Source: Bos javanicus (taxonomy: Eukaryota; Chordata; Mammalia; Artiodactyla; Bovidae). From it: DNA of 64,000 nt. A program made the position numbers and the translations under genes. This document shows, one piece after another, positions 11,061-21,954 of this stretch. The notes beneath the pieces were generated by a model. It was given only the letters and a program-made list of their open reading frames with translations. It ran no database searches and was not told the origin of the DNA. Location of the stretch: positions 4,935,692 to 4,999,691 of the forward strand of contig NC_083871.1 in NCBI RefSeq assembly GCF_032452875.1, written 5' to 3'. Within the stretch, counting starts at the first letter, position 1, and the number at the start of each line of letters is the position of its first letter.

Positions 11061-12300
11061 GACATTCCCTTTGCATTGCAGCATGAAAAGGTCCTCTGAT
11101 TCAAGAGACCAGGTGTGGAAAAATCAGGTGAAATGATGTCTTCAAAGAACACGAAATGATACTTTGCTATGTTTAAGTCCCACTTTTTTATAAAGCATGA
11201 TGCTGGTGTACATGAGGCCTTAAAAAAGGCAAGGCATGACTCCTACTGCAAGCCTGAAAACAACCGCAGGGTAGTTAAAAAAAATAGATGATATATAAGT
11301 GATAGATGACTAGATGGAGTGCTGATACACAGTAGACCATAATAAACGATCTAACATGGGATTATAATCAAGCCATGAAAATATAGGAAAGGACTAACCT
11401 AGCAAAGAGAAATTGTGGAAGGCTGGGAGGCTTTTTAAGATTATTTTTATGCCTTCCTATATTCAGTTTAATGAAACTTATGCCATGGAAGTAGTATAAA
11501 CACAAAGAAGACAACTGTGATTAGGAGGCTTAGTTCTGAAATGCTTAGTAGAAATTGGGTTATTTGGGGGCAACTCACAGGACAAATCTCCTTCCAGGCC
11601 ACAGCCCTATTCCAGCTGTAGGACTGTCAAAACATTACGTACAAACACTTAACAGAAAATCAAATCCGTTCTCTAATTTGAAAATAACAAAACAATGATG
11701 AGAATAGTGGGTGAAGACGAGATGTTGTAGTGTGTGTGTGTGTGTGTGTGTATGTGTGTAGTTTTCTTTTGCCTTGTTCTATAATGCTAGTGCTACAGCT
11801 TATGACATCCACAAGGAAAATGGGACTAATTCTACTATTAGGGACCCGGTGTACTCTGGAATCCAGAGTTGAAACTAAAAGTCATTGAACAAAAGCTTCT
11901 GTGAGGTTTTCTGTTTTGAGGTTGGCCTAGATCTTATTATATCAGTCCCTCCTGCCCCCCACCCTACTCTTGAACAGTCAGGCCCAGAGACAACCCAGTT
12001 CATATTGGGAAGATTTAGGAAAACGTGTACAGCCTCAGAAAACATGGTAATGAGTTAATTTCATTGCTGGCCTCATTCTTCATAAATGAAGTTCAGGCAG
12101 GTAACAGCAGGAGGTTGAAGAGGTATTCTAATTTCTGAGATCTAAGAAACCACTGAAAATGTGTCTTCTAGGGAAAAAGATTTAAAAGAATAAGAAGGAT
12201 AATTTGGGCACAAAAGCTGATTGGAGGGCCCAATTCTAATAAGCCAAGCATCCCCCAAATTATCATATATAAGATATGAATAACAAAATAAGCAAAGTTG
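11061..12300. other. Unassigned sequence with a (TG)n tract
   Basis: About 1.2 kb without a recognisable gene or repeat family, apart from the dinucleotide tract near 11.73 kb. Confidence 0.4.
11731..11760. repeat. (TG)n microsatellite
   Basis: Ten uninterrupted TG units, then TATGTGTGTA. Likely length-polymorphic. Confidence 0.95.
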
Positions 12301-12470
12301 CCAGCTTTTAAAATGCATTTTAAGTTCCAGATACTTTCCTTACTCCTTCAAGGAAAGTATTATTAAACCCAAATTCTATATAAGAAACACTGAGGTTCAG
12401 AGTTGAATTCTTGCACCTAAGGTCTCCAGACTGGCAAATACAGGGTAAGGATTCAGTCTCAGATCTCATG
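12300..12470 (-). mobile_element. Possible MIR SINE
   Basis: Words such as 'cactgaggttcagagttg' and the 'ggattcagtctcagatct' ending follow the order of an inverse MIR core, but with heavy divergence. Confidence 0.35.
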
Positions 12471-12679
12471 GCAAAGGGAGTTCTTGCTTTTTCTTATGAA
12501 ACTTTGCATCTTATGAAATTATATGTGAATGCGTATGTCTGCTCATGTGTATGTAGACTTATGTGAATATACACATACATCTGTATACATGTTTCAGGTG
12601 ATATGTTAATACATGAATACAAATCAAACTCCAGCTTACTGGTCTACATAGATATTCTAAATTACTATAGAATGATTAC

Positions 12680-12850
12680 AAGGCCACGAAGTCCAGCTAC
12701 TAATTTTGCAACTTACTAGCTGTCCTATTTCAGCCAAGTTGTTTAAATTCTCTGTGACTCTTTTCTATTGCCTGTGAACCGAGGATGCCAATCTCACAGG
12801 CTATTCTGATTAAATGAGTTTTCATATCTAAAGTACTTAGATATAAGTAC
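12680..12850 (+). mobile_element. MIR SINE
   Basis: MIR core order is visible: 'gcaacttactagctgtccta', 'aagttgtttaaattctctgtg', 'gattaaatgag' and 'aaagtacttag'. It is an ancient mammal-wide tRNA-derived SINE. Confidence 0.65.
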
Positions 12851-12853
12851 TTT

Positions 12854-12892
12854 ATAATTGCTATATGTGGCACACTGTAATTGCTATATGTG
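12854..12892. repeat. 24-bp offset direct duplication
   Basis: 'taattgctatatgtg' occurs at 12854-12868 and again at 12878-12892, separated by 'gcacactg' and adjoining bases. The second copy abuts a SINE whose own target duplication uses the same word. Confidence 0.85.
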
Positions 12893-13016
12893 TGCTAAGT
12901 TGCTTCAGTTATGTCTGACTCTTTGCAACCCTGTGGATTGTAGCCTGCCAGGCTCCTCTGCCCATGGGGATTCTCCAGGCAAAAGTATTGGAGTGGGTTG
13001 TCACGCCCTCCTCCAG
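12888..13016 (-). mobile_element. Truncated Bov-tA/BovA SINE
   Basis: BovA half from 'gtgtgctaagttgcttcag' to 'cgccctcctccag', with flanking 9-bp repeats 'aattgctat' (12879-12887 and 13017-13025). The tRNA-like half is missing. Confidence 0.9.
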
Positions 13017-13101
13017 AATTGCTATGTCATCATTAGCTATTGTTATCGTCATTGATATTATCGATGTGTTTCATTTAAACTGATTTCTGTTTCTTTTCTC
13101 C

Positions 13102-13328
13102 TTGTGTCAGCTGTGCCCAGTCACTTCGGTCGTGTCCTACCCTTTGCGACCTTGTGTACTATAGCCCACCAGGCTCCTCTGTCCATGGGACTCTCCATCA
13201 AGAATACTGGAGTGGGTAGTCACTCTGTTATCCAGGGGATCTTCCCTACCCGGGGACTTAACCCCAGTCTCTTAAGTCTTCTGCATTGGCAGGCAGGCCC
13301 TATACCACTAGCACCACCTAGGAAGCCC
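13102..13328 (-). mobile_element. Bov-tA SINE
   Basis: Full-length inverse copy ending 'gcaccacctaggaagccc'. It is flanked by a perfect 11-bp duplication 'ttcttttctcc' (13091-13101 and 13329-13339). Confidence 0.93.
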
Positions 13329-13339
13329 TTCTTTTCTCC

Positions 13340-14260
13340 CCGTCTTTATTATTTAGATAATTATTTGGTTTCTTGTTTTATTTTCATGAGGAAACACCAA
13401 CAGGTTTTGTGAAGCCAAATTTATCAGAAGCAATGATAGATTCAACCACTTCCCAGAATAGAAATCTCATTTATTGCCCAGAATAAGGCTTCTTCACAAT
13501 TGGCAGACACCCCAGTAGGGTAACACAGTGTCACAGTGCTACATGCTTATGCCACTGTGGGCTTTTTTTCACTCACCAAAGAATGGATGGCGATCACAAG
13601 GAAGAGGAGGGGTCTGTCCACACAGTGTCCACAGTGGTCATCTCACAGAGTGTGCTCAGCAGAACTTCCCAAGGCCCGTTGCCAGACTCACAACTGACCC
13701 GCAGCAGTTACAGGCCATTGAGTTGAGTTTGAACAGTATAAATTCTCATATGTATGATTCCAGAGTCCAGCCTATCAACTTTTATCTCCAGCTCATAAAA
13801 CCTTGCAAACCTATTTTCTACTCAATTAACTATTTACTATTTTCAGTTTCCCAATAATCCAAAGCATTTCAACAGCTTCCTCTCAATGTTTTCCTCATGT
13901 GTATTTGAACAGTGGGGTCCCTGGGACTCTGAGAAGGACTTGTTGAAAACTCACAGTAAATCGATTTCAGTTTTATAGTGTTAAAATAGGTCTTAGCCAG
14001 TAGAAAATCATATTCTAAGCAAAACTGAGTTTTGTAGTTTTCAGAACAAAAAATCATTTTTATATGGAGCAACCAGTTCTGGGTGCTCAGAAGGATGTCA
14101 TAAACTGCTTAAGCAAAGTACAATGCAAAAAAAAAAGACAATTAACTCAGGTTAATTGTGCAGTCTGTCTTGAAACTTGTGGAAAGCCCAGCTTGAAATC
14201 TTCCACATGTAATATGGCAGTCTTGACAGGTATGAGAAGTTCATTCCTAACTTAGCCAAT
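13340..14260. other. Unassigned sequence
   Basis: About 900 bp without a recognised family. A 109-residue plus-strand frame (13528-13857) and a 67-residue minus frame have no known motif. I do not call a gene. Confidence 0.4.
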
Positions 14261-14261
14261 A

Positions 14262-14345
14262 CACATACATACACAGTGTGTACACATAAAGGCATGTTTA
14301 TGTACACACACGCATGCAAGCTCACACACACATTATATGTGAACT
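14262..14345. repeat. Degenerate CA/TA-rich simple repeat
   Basis: Imperfect 'acacatacatacac' and 'cacacacacattatatgtg' blocks interrupted by other bases. Confidence 0.65.
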
Positions 14346-14420
14346 CACAACTAGGAAGGGGACAGTAGAACATATACCCTTTCCCTGCTTTGCCACAATG
14401 AATTCCTGAGATATGCTGCT

Positions 14421-14871
14421 TCAGATCAGATCAGTCGCTCAGTCGTGTCCGACTCTTTGCGACCCCATGAATCGCAGCACGCCAGGCCTCCCTGTCCATC
14501 ACCAACTCCCGGAGTTCACTCAGACTCATGTCCATTGAGTCAGTGATGCCATCTCATCTTCTGTTGTCCCCTTCTCCTCTTGTCCCCAATCCCTCCTAGC
14601 ATCAGAGTCTTTTCCAATGAGTCAACTCTTCGCATGAGGTGGCCAAAGTACTGGACTTTCAGCTTCAGCATCATTCCTTCCAAAGAAATCCCAGGGCTGA
14701 TCTCCTTCAGAATGGACTGGTTGGATCTCCTTGCAGTCCAAGGGACTCTCAAGAGTCTTCTCCAACACCACAGTTCAAAAGCATCAATGCTTCAGCACTC
14801 AGCCTTCTTCACAGTCCAACTCTCATATCCATACTTGACCACAGGAAAAACCATAGCCTTGACTAGATGAA
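14421..14871 (-). mobile_element. BovB LINE 3' end (ART2-like), inverse
   Basis: It begins with the pentamer tail '(cagat)2' then 'cagtcgctcagtcgtgtcc', and continues through 'caccaactcccggagttcac' to 'accatagccttgactagatg'. This is the inverse of the last ~450 bp of BovB (RTE clade), including the C-terminal ORF2 codons. It is young-looking and 5'-truncated. Confidence 0.95.
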
Positions 14872-15074
14872 GTTGATTATTTTTCTAGATCTCATCTTTG
14901 TCGTTCTCCTATCTCCTCTATCATAGTCACAGAAAAGTCTCAAAGACGATTTTCACATCTTTTGAGGAGGTCAAAGTTACTAACAGATTGGACTATACAC
15001 AAATTTCTATTTTGTAACCCAAAATGGTTGTAATAACAATTTCATATTGTTCAACCTAATATGTTGCTGACTTT

Positions 15075-15850
15075 AATTTATTGAAATATAATTTGCATGT
15101 AATAAAGTGCACAGATCTTAAGCCTACAGTTCGATGGGGTTTAACAAATGTACAATCTGTGCAGCTAAGATACAAGTCAGTGTATAAAACTATTCTGTCA
15201 CCTAAGAAATCCCCTGTTCTCCACCACTGCCATTATGATTTTTATGAACACAGTTTAGTTTTATTTATTCTATGATTTAGTAAAAATAAAGCAACACAGA
15301 TCCCTTTACATCTGGCTTCTTTCATTCAGCCTAACATTTCTGAAGTCCACAGATGTTATTGTATGTGTTAGTAGACATTCCTGCCTATTGCTCTGTTAAT
15401 ATTCCAAGGAATGGACAACTTACAGATCTTTATTCTACTATCAGTGGGAATCTAGACTATTCACAATTTGGGGATACCATATAGTAAATAAATGCTGCTA
15501 TGAACATTCTTGAAAACTTTTATGTAGGCATATGGTACCATTTTTCGTGACCAAGTACTTAGGTATGGAGTTGCTGAGTTAAGAAAGTATCTGCTGACCA
15601 GAGCAGCAGGACCAGTTTCCAGAGGCACGTCTACTTTCCCATCAGCTTGCTGTTGGAGTTGTCACTGCCAGACACCCACACCAACATTAATTACTGTCAG
15701 TCTTCAGAACTGAACATTCTAGTGGGTCTGAAATGGTATCTCGCTGAACTTCCTTTCTGCGTATTTTTGTCAAGCACTATTGATGTGTATGTACGTATAT
15801 TTCTTCAGGTATTCCATTCAACTGAGATTCAGAAAATGGCTAATTGGTTT
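15075..15850 (-). mobile_element. Old L1M-type LINE 3' region, inverse
   Basis: 'ttattgaaatataatttgca', 'acagttcgatggggtttaac', 'tctggcttctttcattcagc', 'aaatgctgctatgaacattc' and 'attctagtgggtctgaaatg' follow the order of an inverse old mammalian L1 3' end and ORF2 C-terminus. Many substitutions indicate an old insertion. Confidence 0.8.
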
Positions 15851-16307
15851 CTGCATGTGACTAAAGCAATAGCATGCAAATTCAGGAGGTGAACGTGGGA
15901 GAATCAGTATTTCCACACATGAACTGAGACTAACCCAAGGGAGGTTTGCAGAATAAGAGAAATAAAGTAGAAATGAGCTAGGATAGAGTATCATGGGGAT
16001 CTCAAGCTTCCAGTGATGTATTCAGTTCCATTCCTAAGTCTCAACTGTTTTTCTGAGGGTGTGCTACTTCACTATAAATTCCCTTCTCTTCCTTAAACAC
16101 ATTCAATAAAGTTTTTGTTGTATTCAATCAAAAGCAACTTAAAGAATGCCAAAATTATTTGACTATTAGTTTTTTACACTATTACATGTGTCCATCTTTT
16201 ACTTTCTGCTTATTGGGAGTTTCAGAAAAGATCATTCCTGAATTTAACAGCAGGCTCTCTTTACTGAAAACAAATTAAACATACATATATGGCTACACCC
16301 TCCCTTC

Positions 16308-16436
16308 AGCCTGTATGTGGCATTGGGTTCAGGATGGGGAACACATGTATACCTGTGGCGGATTCATTTTGATATTTGGCAAAACTAATACAATTATGTA
16401 AAGTTTAAAAATAAAATAAAATTAAAAAAAAAGAAA
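16308..16436 (+). mobile_element. Ruminant L1 3' end
   Basis: 'ttcaggatggggaacacatg', 'cctgtggcggattcattttg' and 'tttaaaaataaaataaaatt' plus an A-run form the 3' terminus of the bovine L1. About 130 bp were inserted with a poly(A) tail. Confidence 0.88.
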
Positions 16437-16634
16437 CAATGTCTCTTTTGCAGATTTTTAGGAAATAATACACTTGGTTGAAATAGATCGACAAAGAATG
16501 AGTTTGAAAATCAACATTTTTAGGTCCTCAATTTTTAATGTATTTTGTTAATTTTAAGTGTAATTAGTCATTTTCTTGCATAAGGGGATAGTTTTGTAAT
16601 TTTTTTTTAGTTTTTAATATTTTATATCTTAACT

Positions 16635-16975
16635 ATCTGTTAACAAAGATAGTTTTATTTCTTCCTTTACAATATGTACCCTTTTAAATTTTTTTCATGT
16701 CTCATTGCATTAACTAAGATTTCCACTGTGATGTTGAACAGGAGTGGTAAGTGGAGACATCCCTATCTTGTTCTTGATCTTAGGGAAAAAGCATCTAGCT
16801 TTTCACTCTAAGGTAAAATATCAACTTACAGGTATTTTTTTGTAAATATTCTTTATTATATTCAGGAAGTTTCCTCTATTCCTAGTTTACTAGGAAGTGG
16901 TTTTGTGAATATATGTTAGATTTTTGTAATTTTTTTCCTTCATCTGTTAATGTGATCATATGATTTTTATTTTTT
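16635..16975 (-). mobile_element. L1 ORF2 fragment, inverse
   Basis: 'actgtgatgttgaacaggag', 'acatccctatcttgttcttg' and 'aagtttcctctattcctagt' are inverse L1 ORF2 reverse-transcriptase coding sequence, too mutated for a long frame. A younger L1 3' end has landed at its right edge. Confidence 0.75.
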
Positions 16976-16979
16976 TTAT

Positions 16980-17420
16980 TATTTTTTTTCATTGGAGAAG
17001 ACTTTAATTTAATTTTATTTTTTTTAATTTTATTTTATTTTTAAACTTTACATAATTGTATTAGTTTTGCCAAACATCAAAATGAATCCATCACAGGTAT
17101 ACATGTGTTCCCCATTCTACTTTACAATATTGTATTGGTTTTGCCAAATATCGAAATGAATCTGCCACAGGTATACATGTGTTCCCCATCCTGAACCCTC
17201 CTCCCTCCTCCCTCCCCATACCATCCCTCTGGGTTGTCTCAGTGCACCAGCCTCAAGCATCCAGTATTCTGCATCCAACCGGGACTGGCGACTCGTTCCA
17301 TATATGATATTATATGTATTTCAATGCCATTCTCCCAAATCATCCCACCTGCTCCCTCTCCCACAGAGTCCAAAAGACTGTTCTATACATCAGTGTCTCT
17401 TTTGCTGTCTCATAAAAACC
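16980..17420 (-). mobile_element. Ruminant L1 3' ends, inverse, two in tandem
   Basis: After a T-rich tail, the block 'tacataattgtattagtttt...ttccccattc' (17044-17116) is followed at once by a second version (17119-17195, 'caatattgtattggttttgc'). The second continues through the rest of the 3' UTR ('catccagtattctgcatcc', 'cagagtccaaaagactgttc'). Two L1 3' ends of different subfamily type are therefore stacked in the same orientation. The 97-residue frame here is antisense noise. Confidence 0.85.
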
Positions 17421-17429
17421 CTCTTAGCC

Positions 17430-19850
17430 AAAATCTTATATTATTGTACAAGATCCCTACTGTGACAGTAAGGTGTGGAGAGAAGGAAACCATTATATGG
17501 TCCTATATGAGGTCTCAGTCTTTATAATAAGTCTGAATTGGGCATTTTCCTTCCCCCATATAAAGGCTAGATGAGGCTGGAATTAGGTATTTACCACCCC
17601 CCAAATAGATTAGGTTTGACTAAAATCCAAGTAAATTGGGCCCTAGTAAAATAGTTTCCCATGAAAATAGGCCTTATTAAGAGAACAGAAAGTCAGGGTG
17701 TATTTCACAAGGATTGCTTTTCTTTCCCCCTGCCTGAAACTCTGGGGTATTTTCTTCCGATCTTCACTGTGAGAACCTGGAAGGAATTCTGGAGGTAAAC
17801 TCATGAGAGTGGGAACCCTACAAATCTGAGTCTCCTGGAGTTTCTAACTCAACCACACTGATCCTCCAGCGCTATGTGGATCACAGGTTGAAGCTTCTGG
17901 CTTCAGCTTGGGGCTCTGCTCCTGGACTTCTTCTCTATTTGATTTTCCATATCTTCCTATCTTTCCAGTTTGGGGGGCATCAGTTTTATATCCATAAACT
18001 CACTTTTATGGATATAAAGTGAGTTGTTGATTTTCAGTTTGTTCCGCCCTTCTTTTTGTTGTGAGGTTGGGAGTGATGCCTTCCAAGCATCTTCCATGTC
18101 AGCTTGGAACCCAGAAGTTCTCTACTTTCAATCAATACCTAGAGCTATGCCTCATAACACCTGGGCATATTTTGGCAAGTTGGCATTTCTGATTGTCTTT
18201 TCAATAAATCAATTCTATTCTGAAGGAAGAGTTCTGCATCAGCCTCAAACCCAGGTCTTTGTCTTTTATTCACACACCAACTCTGGTGAGAATATAGCAT
18301 TAAATCTTAGAAACTGACCATTATTTTGAAATATGCCAGTGGAGTAAATGGTTTGTTTCTGATCAGTCATCGCATATCATCAGAGTGCTATTAGGAGCAA
18401 GGTATTCTAAGATTAGAATGATGTCGACAACCTATCATGATGAAGTAAAGAATCTCTCCTAATGCTGGAGTGAGACATTGGTCAATACGCCCATAATAAA
18501 ATGCTGATTTCTTGATTCAACAAATCTCAAGTCAGTGTTCATTATAGATGCTAAGTTCCTGGATGGTGAGGACCATGGTCGCTCCTCTATGCCCTGGACT
18601 TAGTATTAGAATGGCACAGAACAGCTGCTCAAAGCAATTTAAGAGTTACATAAAAGAAAAAAAAAATAAATAGGGGAATTTGTATATCCAATTAGAAGCA
18701 TCTGAAGTTTAGCCTAATGACAGAGCCTTAGAATTCTAGAAATTGCAGCAGGCTGTCAGCACATGTGTTTCTGCAGTAACTTCATTTGGAAGGGGACATT
18801 TAGGAATCAGTGAATTGACACAGTAAATTGCCATTATTCAGAATGACTGGATATCCCAGAGATCTATGCAGATTTTAGTAGAATACAGAGGGTATTGTTA
18901 GCTTTATCAATATGGGGAGAAAACAAAGAATGAATTTTTCAATTCCAAAGCTAACATATGCCCATCAGTCAAAATTGAGCTGAAACAAGCAGACACTGCA
19001 TCTGCTATCCACTTTTAGAAATCTGACTTACTATGCAACCAGGTGTTATATGCTGGGGTCTATGGATGAGCTTTAGGAGTCCTTGAATCCCCAGATATTT
19101 TGTGCAAATATTTTGGGTGTACGTGTTTTTATGGCAGATGTATCATGGTTTTCATTAGCTGCTGAGATGATTATGTAATGTGGAGAAACAAAATAGTAAA
19201 AGAAGCAAGGGGATGCCCTAAGAACTAGTCCCAACCTTCAGAAGTTTCTCTTCTTCAAGTGAGTAGATATCAGATAGCAGAGAACATACATACTGAGAAA
19301 AGAAAGACAGACAGACTGACCTGCACACATCTTATGTCGAGCACCATGCAGGCTCACCTCTTCATTTTCCCAGTCTGATTCTTAGGGATGAAGCAGAACA
19401 GACCTGACAATTAGGAGACAAAGGTTTTTAGATTTAAGTCTGCTTGAGATAGAGTATCATTAGTATTCATTTATGTAGCAGATAATCAATCCTTCCATTT
19501 CTATTTTGATGGAAAGTATCTATTGAATTCATTAAGCTATCATCAACTAATGAGCAATCATTGTCATTAAACAGCTGCATCACAGAAATAATAGAGAGAA
19601 AAAATCCAAGATCTGTCGTATTTTCATTTTCACTGTAATTAACGCAGAGGCTCTTCTGAAGATGCCAGGTCCCTGGCATTTCCAGTAACATTTCACGGAG
19701 GCTGACTCCTTCCTGCTTTCTTGCTCCCACAATTTCTCACACTCCCTCTTCTTTCACCTTTACCCTCTGGGGTGAAAAAGGGTCAACATCTCTTGACTCT
19801 CTTCACTTAGCAAAGGGTAAGCCTGCAAAGAGAATCAAATATAACAGACA
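17430..19850. other. Unassigned repeat-poor sequence
   Basis: About 2.4 kb with no young ruminant repeat and no recognised gene. A perfect 14-bp-arm hairpin lies at 17985-18018. Frames of up to 97 aa (18024-18317) have no known motif. Confidence 0.45.
17985..18024. repeat. Overlapping hairpins
   Basis: Arms 17985-17998 and 18005-18018 ('tttatatccataaa' and its exact inverse) enclose a 6-nt loop. A second possible stem pairs 17998-18006 ('actcacttt') with 18016-18024 ('aaagtgagt') and overlaps the first, so the two folds exclude each other. Confidence 0.85.
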
Positions 19851-19854
19851 TTCG

Positions 19855-20205
19855 GCATAGGACTTAAGGCGCTAGGAAGGAAAGTGTTTTTGCAAAGTCA
19901 AAAGGAGGTGGAAAATCATCACGCCAGAAAGGTCAGCGCATCCTTAACCATGGCAGCCAAATGTTGGCTCACTAATTGGACCATTTACCTCCCTGAACCA
20001 CGCCAAAAGTTGCTCATCCACTGTTCTCAGACCTTTAAACAGCTCAACTGGCAGGTGGCTTAAAATGGAAAGATGATGTTAATTAGTGCTAATTGATTTC
20101 ACATCCTTTACATTTGCTCACCTACAGGATGCCCTCTGTCCTGACAGGGGAGGAGGGCTTTGTATATTTGGTTGGTAACAAGAAAGCCCTAAATTAATTA
20201 GGGAA
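19855..20205. promoter_or_regulatory. Candidate distal regulatory element (homeobox-site cluster)
   Basis: Visible sites include 'actaattgga' at 19971, 'ttaattagtgctaattga' at 20079-20096, and a near-palindrome 'ccctaaattaattaggg' at 20188-20204. An E-box 'caggtg' lies at 20052. The block sits in DNA free of young repeats. Clusters of TAATTA cores with E-boxes are common in conserved developmental enhancers. That it is an enhancer is inference; no conservation test was possible. Confidence 0.35.
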
Positions 20206-20499
20206 AAAAGCCCATGATTTTAGAAGGAAAAGCAGTGTCCAAGGATGCCTTTTCTGCCATTCTGACTTCCTGAATTTCACAGTCTTCTGTTGGGACAGTT
20301 TCTTGATATGCCTTTGAGAGTTCACCACGGGAAGCCAAGGTCTGTTCCTGACAGAAGCGGGAAACCACAGAGCTCAGCTCCAGCCACCACAGTCTCTGAT
20401 TATTACACAAAGCTGTCTGTTTCTTAGGAAAATAACGTGTATGCTATGCATGTCTTACTGTTTATATACATTTCTCCCAGAACATAATATTTTTTTTTC

Positions 20500-20581
20500 T
20501 CTCTAATTTTATTTTATTTTTAAACTTTACATAATTGTATTAGTTTTGCCAAATATCAAAATGAATCCGCCACAGGTATAC
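20500..20581 (-). mobile_element. Very short ruminant L1 3' end, inverse
   Basis: 'taaactttacataattgtat' and 'aatgaatccgccacaggtat' preceded by a T-rich tail. Only about 80 bp of the L1 3' UTR are present. Confidence 0.85.
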
Positions 20582-21394
20582 TTCAATGGCTTAATATGTT
20601 ATAAAACTCACACTCATCACAATCCTGATTTCTCCCTCTTATGTGATTGAAAACATAAGTACCCAATTTTTTTATCCTTCTAATTCTCACATTCATTAAC
20701 AGCAGTTTTTCCCCTAGCAAGATTCTGCACAAGAGCGAATGAATTTTGTGTATTTGACAAATGTTTCTCTCTGGCATGACTAAACTCAAAGACAGCATCA
20801 CAAGTGAACAGCACTGGGAAAGATATTCCAGAGAAAAGTAATGCAGTGATAGTTTCCATATCTAAAACATTTGAAGAAGCTAAAAACTCATTAGGGATCC
20901 AGCAACCTGTCCCCCCAAACCATCCAGGCCTAATTCCTTTCTCACTATCCCATTATGTTGCTTATGAGGTCTCAGACATGGGAGCTGGCTAAAGGTTCAT
21001 GAGGTTTGAAGCCTTCATCTTAACAACTTGGGGCTCAGACGCTGTGCAGAAGCATGTTAAGATAGCTTTGGGAGAACATTTTTTGGTAAATATCTGAAAA
21101 GAACTTTAGAAAATGTCTATCTCTGGATAAAGATTGTTTTACCTTTCTTCTACTATTTAATTTTTTTAAATATTATTTATAACCATAAGTAAAATCTATT
21201 TTCATTGTAAGGAGGAAAACCTGTAAGAAATATACAGAACTCACAACAGCACAATAATGGAGAATAAGGAAATGAATGACTTGAAATGTTGACCACGTAG
21301 GACTCTGCCAGTCTAACAGCCCGCAGTGAGCAAAGGCCCTTCAGTCCTGGGCAAACAGTAATGACCACCATCCTTTGTTTCATCCTCTGTACTG
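20582..21394. other. Unassigned sequence
   Basis: About 800 bp with no recognised gene or repeat family. Confidence 0.4.
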
Positions 21395-21436
21395 AAAAGG
21401 GGAGCTCGTTTCCAGCATGGAACGAGCTCCCCTTTT
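21395..21436. repeat. Perfect 16-bp inverted repeat followed by T-rich run
   Basis: Arm 21395-21410 ('aaaaggggagctcgtt') is exactly reverse-complementary to 21421-21436, with a 10-nt spacer. A bulged register extends the stem by five pairs ('ttcca' with 'tggaa') and leaves a 3-nt loop. A T-rich tract follows (to 21457). It resembles a bacterial terminator in shape, but nothing else here suggests transcription termination. Confidence 0.9.
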
Positions 21437-21504
21437 TCTTTTTCTTTTTTTTTTTTGAGATTTGCAGCTTGGCAACCAATCTGCTCAATGAATTGTTCCT
21501 TTGC

Positions 21505-21905
21505 ATTTTTTTTTAAATTAATGTATAGTTGATTACATCATTACAATATTTACAATATTGTTAGTTTCAGGTATACAGGAAAGTGATTCAGATATATATA
21601 TATAAGTATAGATAACACACACATGTACATATATATATAAGCTTAAAATTCTTTTCCATTATAGGTTATTACAAATATTTAGTATAGTTACCTGTGCTCT
21701 ACAGTAGGTCCTTGTTGTTTATCTATTTTGTATATAGTAGTGTGTGTGTTAATTTCAAAGTTTTAATTAATATCTCCTCCCTCCCTTTTCCTCTGGTAAC
21801 CATGAATTTGTTTTCTGTGTCTGTGAGTCTCTTTCTATTTTGTGAATAAGATCCTTCGTGTCATTTTTCTTTTTCAGAGTCCACATATAAGCAATATCAT
21901 TTCAA
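21505..21905 (-). mobile_element. L1 LINE 3' end, inverse
   Basis: 'taatgtatagttgattacat', 'ctacagtaggtccttgttgt' and 'ctctggtaaccatgaatttg' through 'gagtccacatataagc' form the inverse of an artiodactyl L1 3' UTR. It includes a TA/CA-rich stretch at 21593-21642. Confidence 0.85.
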
Positions 21906-21954
21906 CTGTGCTAAATGACACATTCAACTACCTGGACAGAGTTCCACTTGTTCA

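Noticed and set aside
13528..13857. 109-residue plus-strand frame
   Set aside because: No domain or splice context; low-complexity endings.
17234..17527. 97-residue plus-strand frame
   Set aside because: Lies in inverse L1 3' UTR. A related peptide appears on the minus strand of the L1 end at 46939-47145, confirming repeat origin.
20198..20410. 70-residue minus-strand frame next to the homeobox-site block
   Set aside because: Hydrophilic and plausible-looking, but with no supporting gene signals. Non-coding conservation is the simpler explanation.
21395..21457. Hairpin plus T-run as a transcription terminator
   Set aside because: Rho-independent termination is bacterial, and all other evidence here is mammalian.
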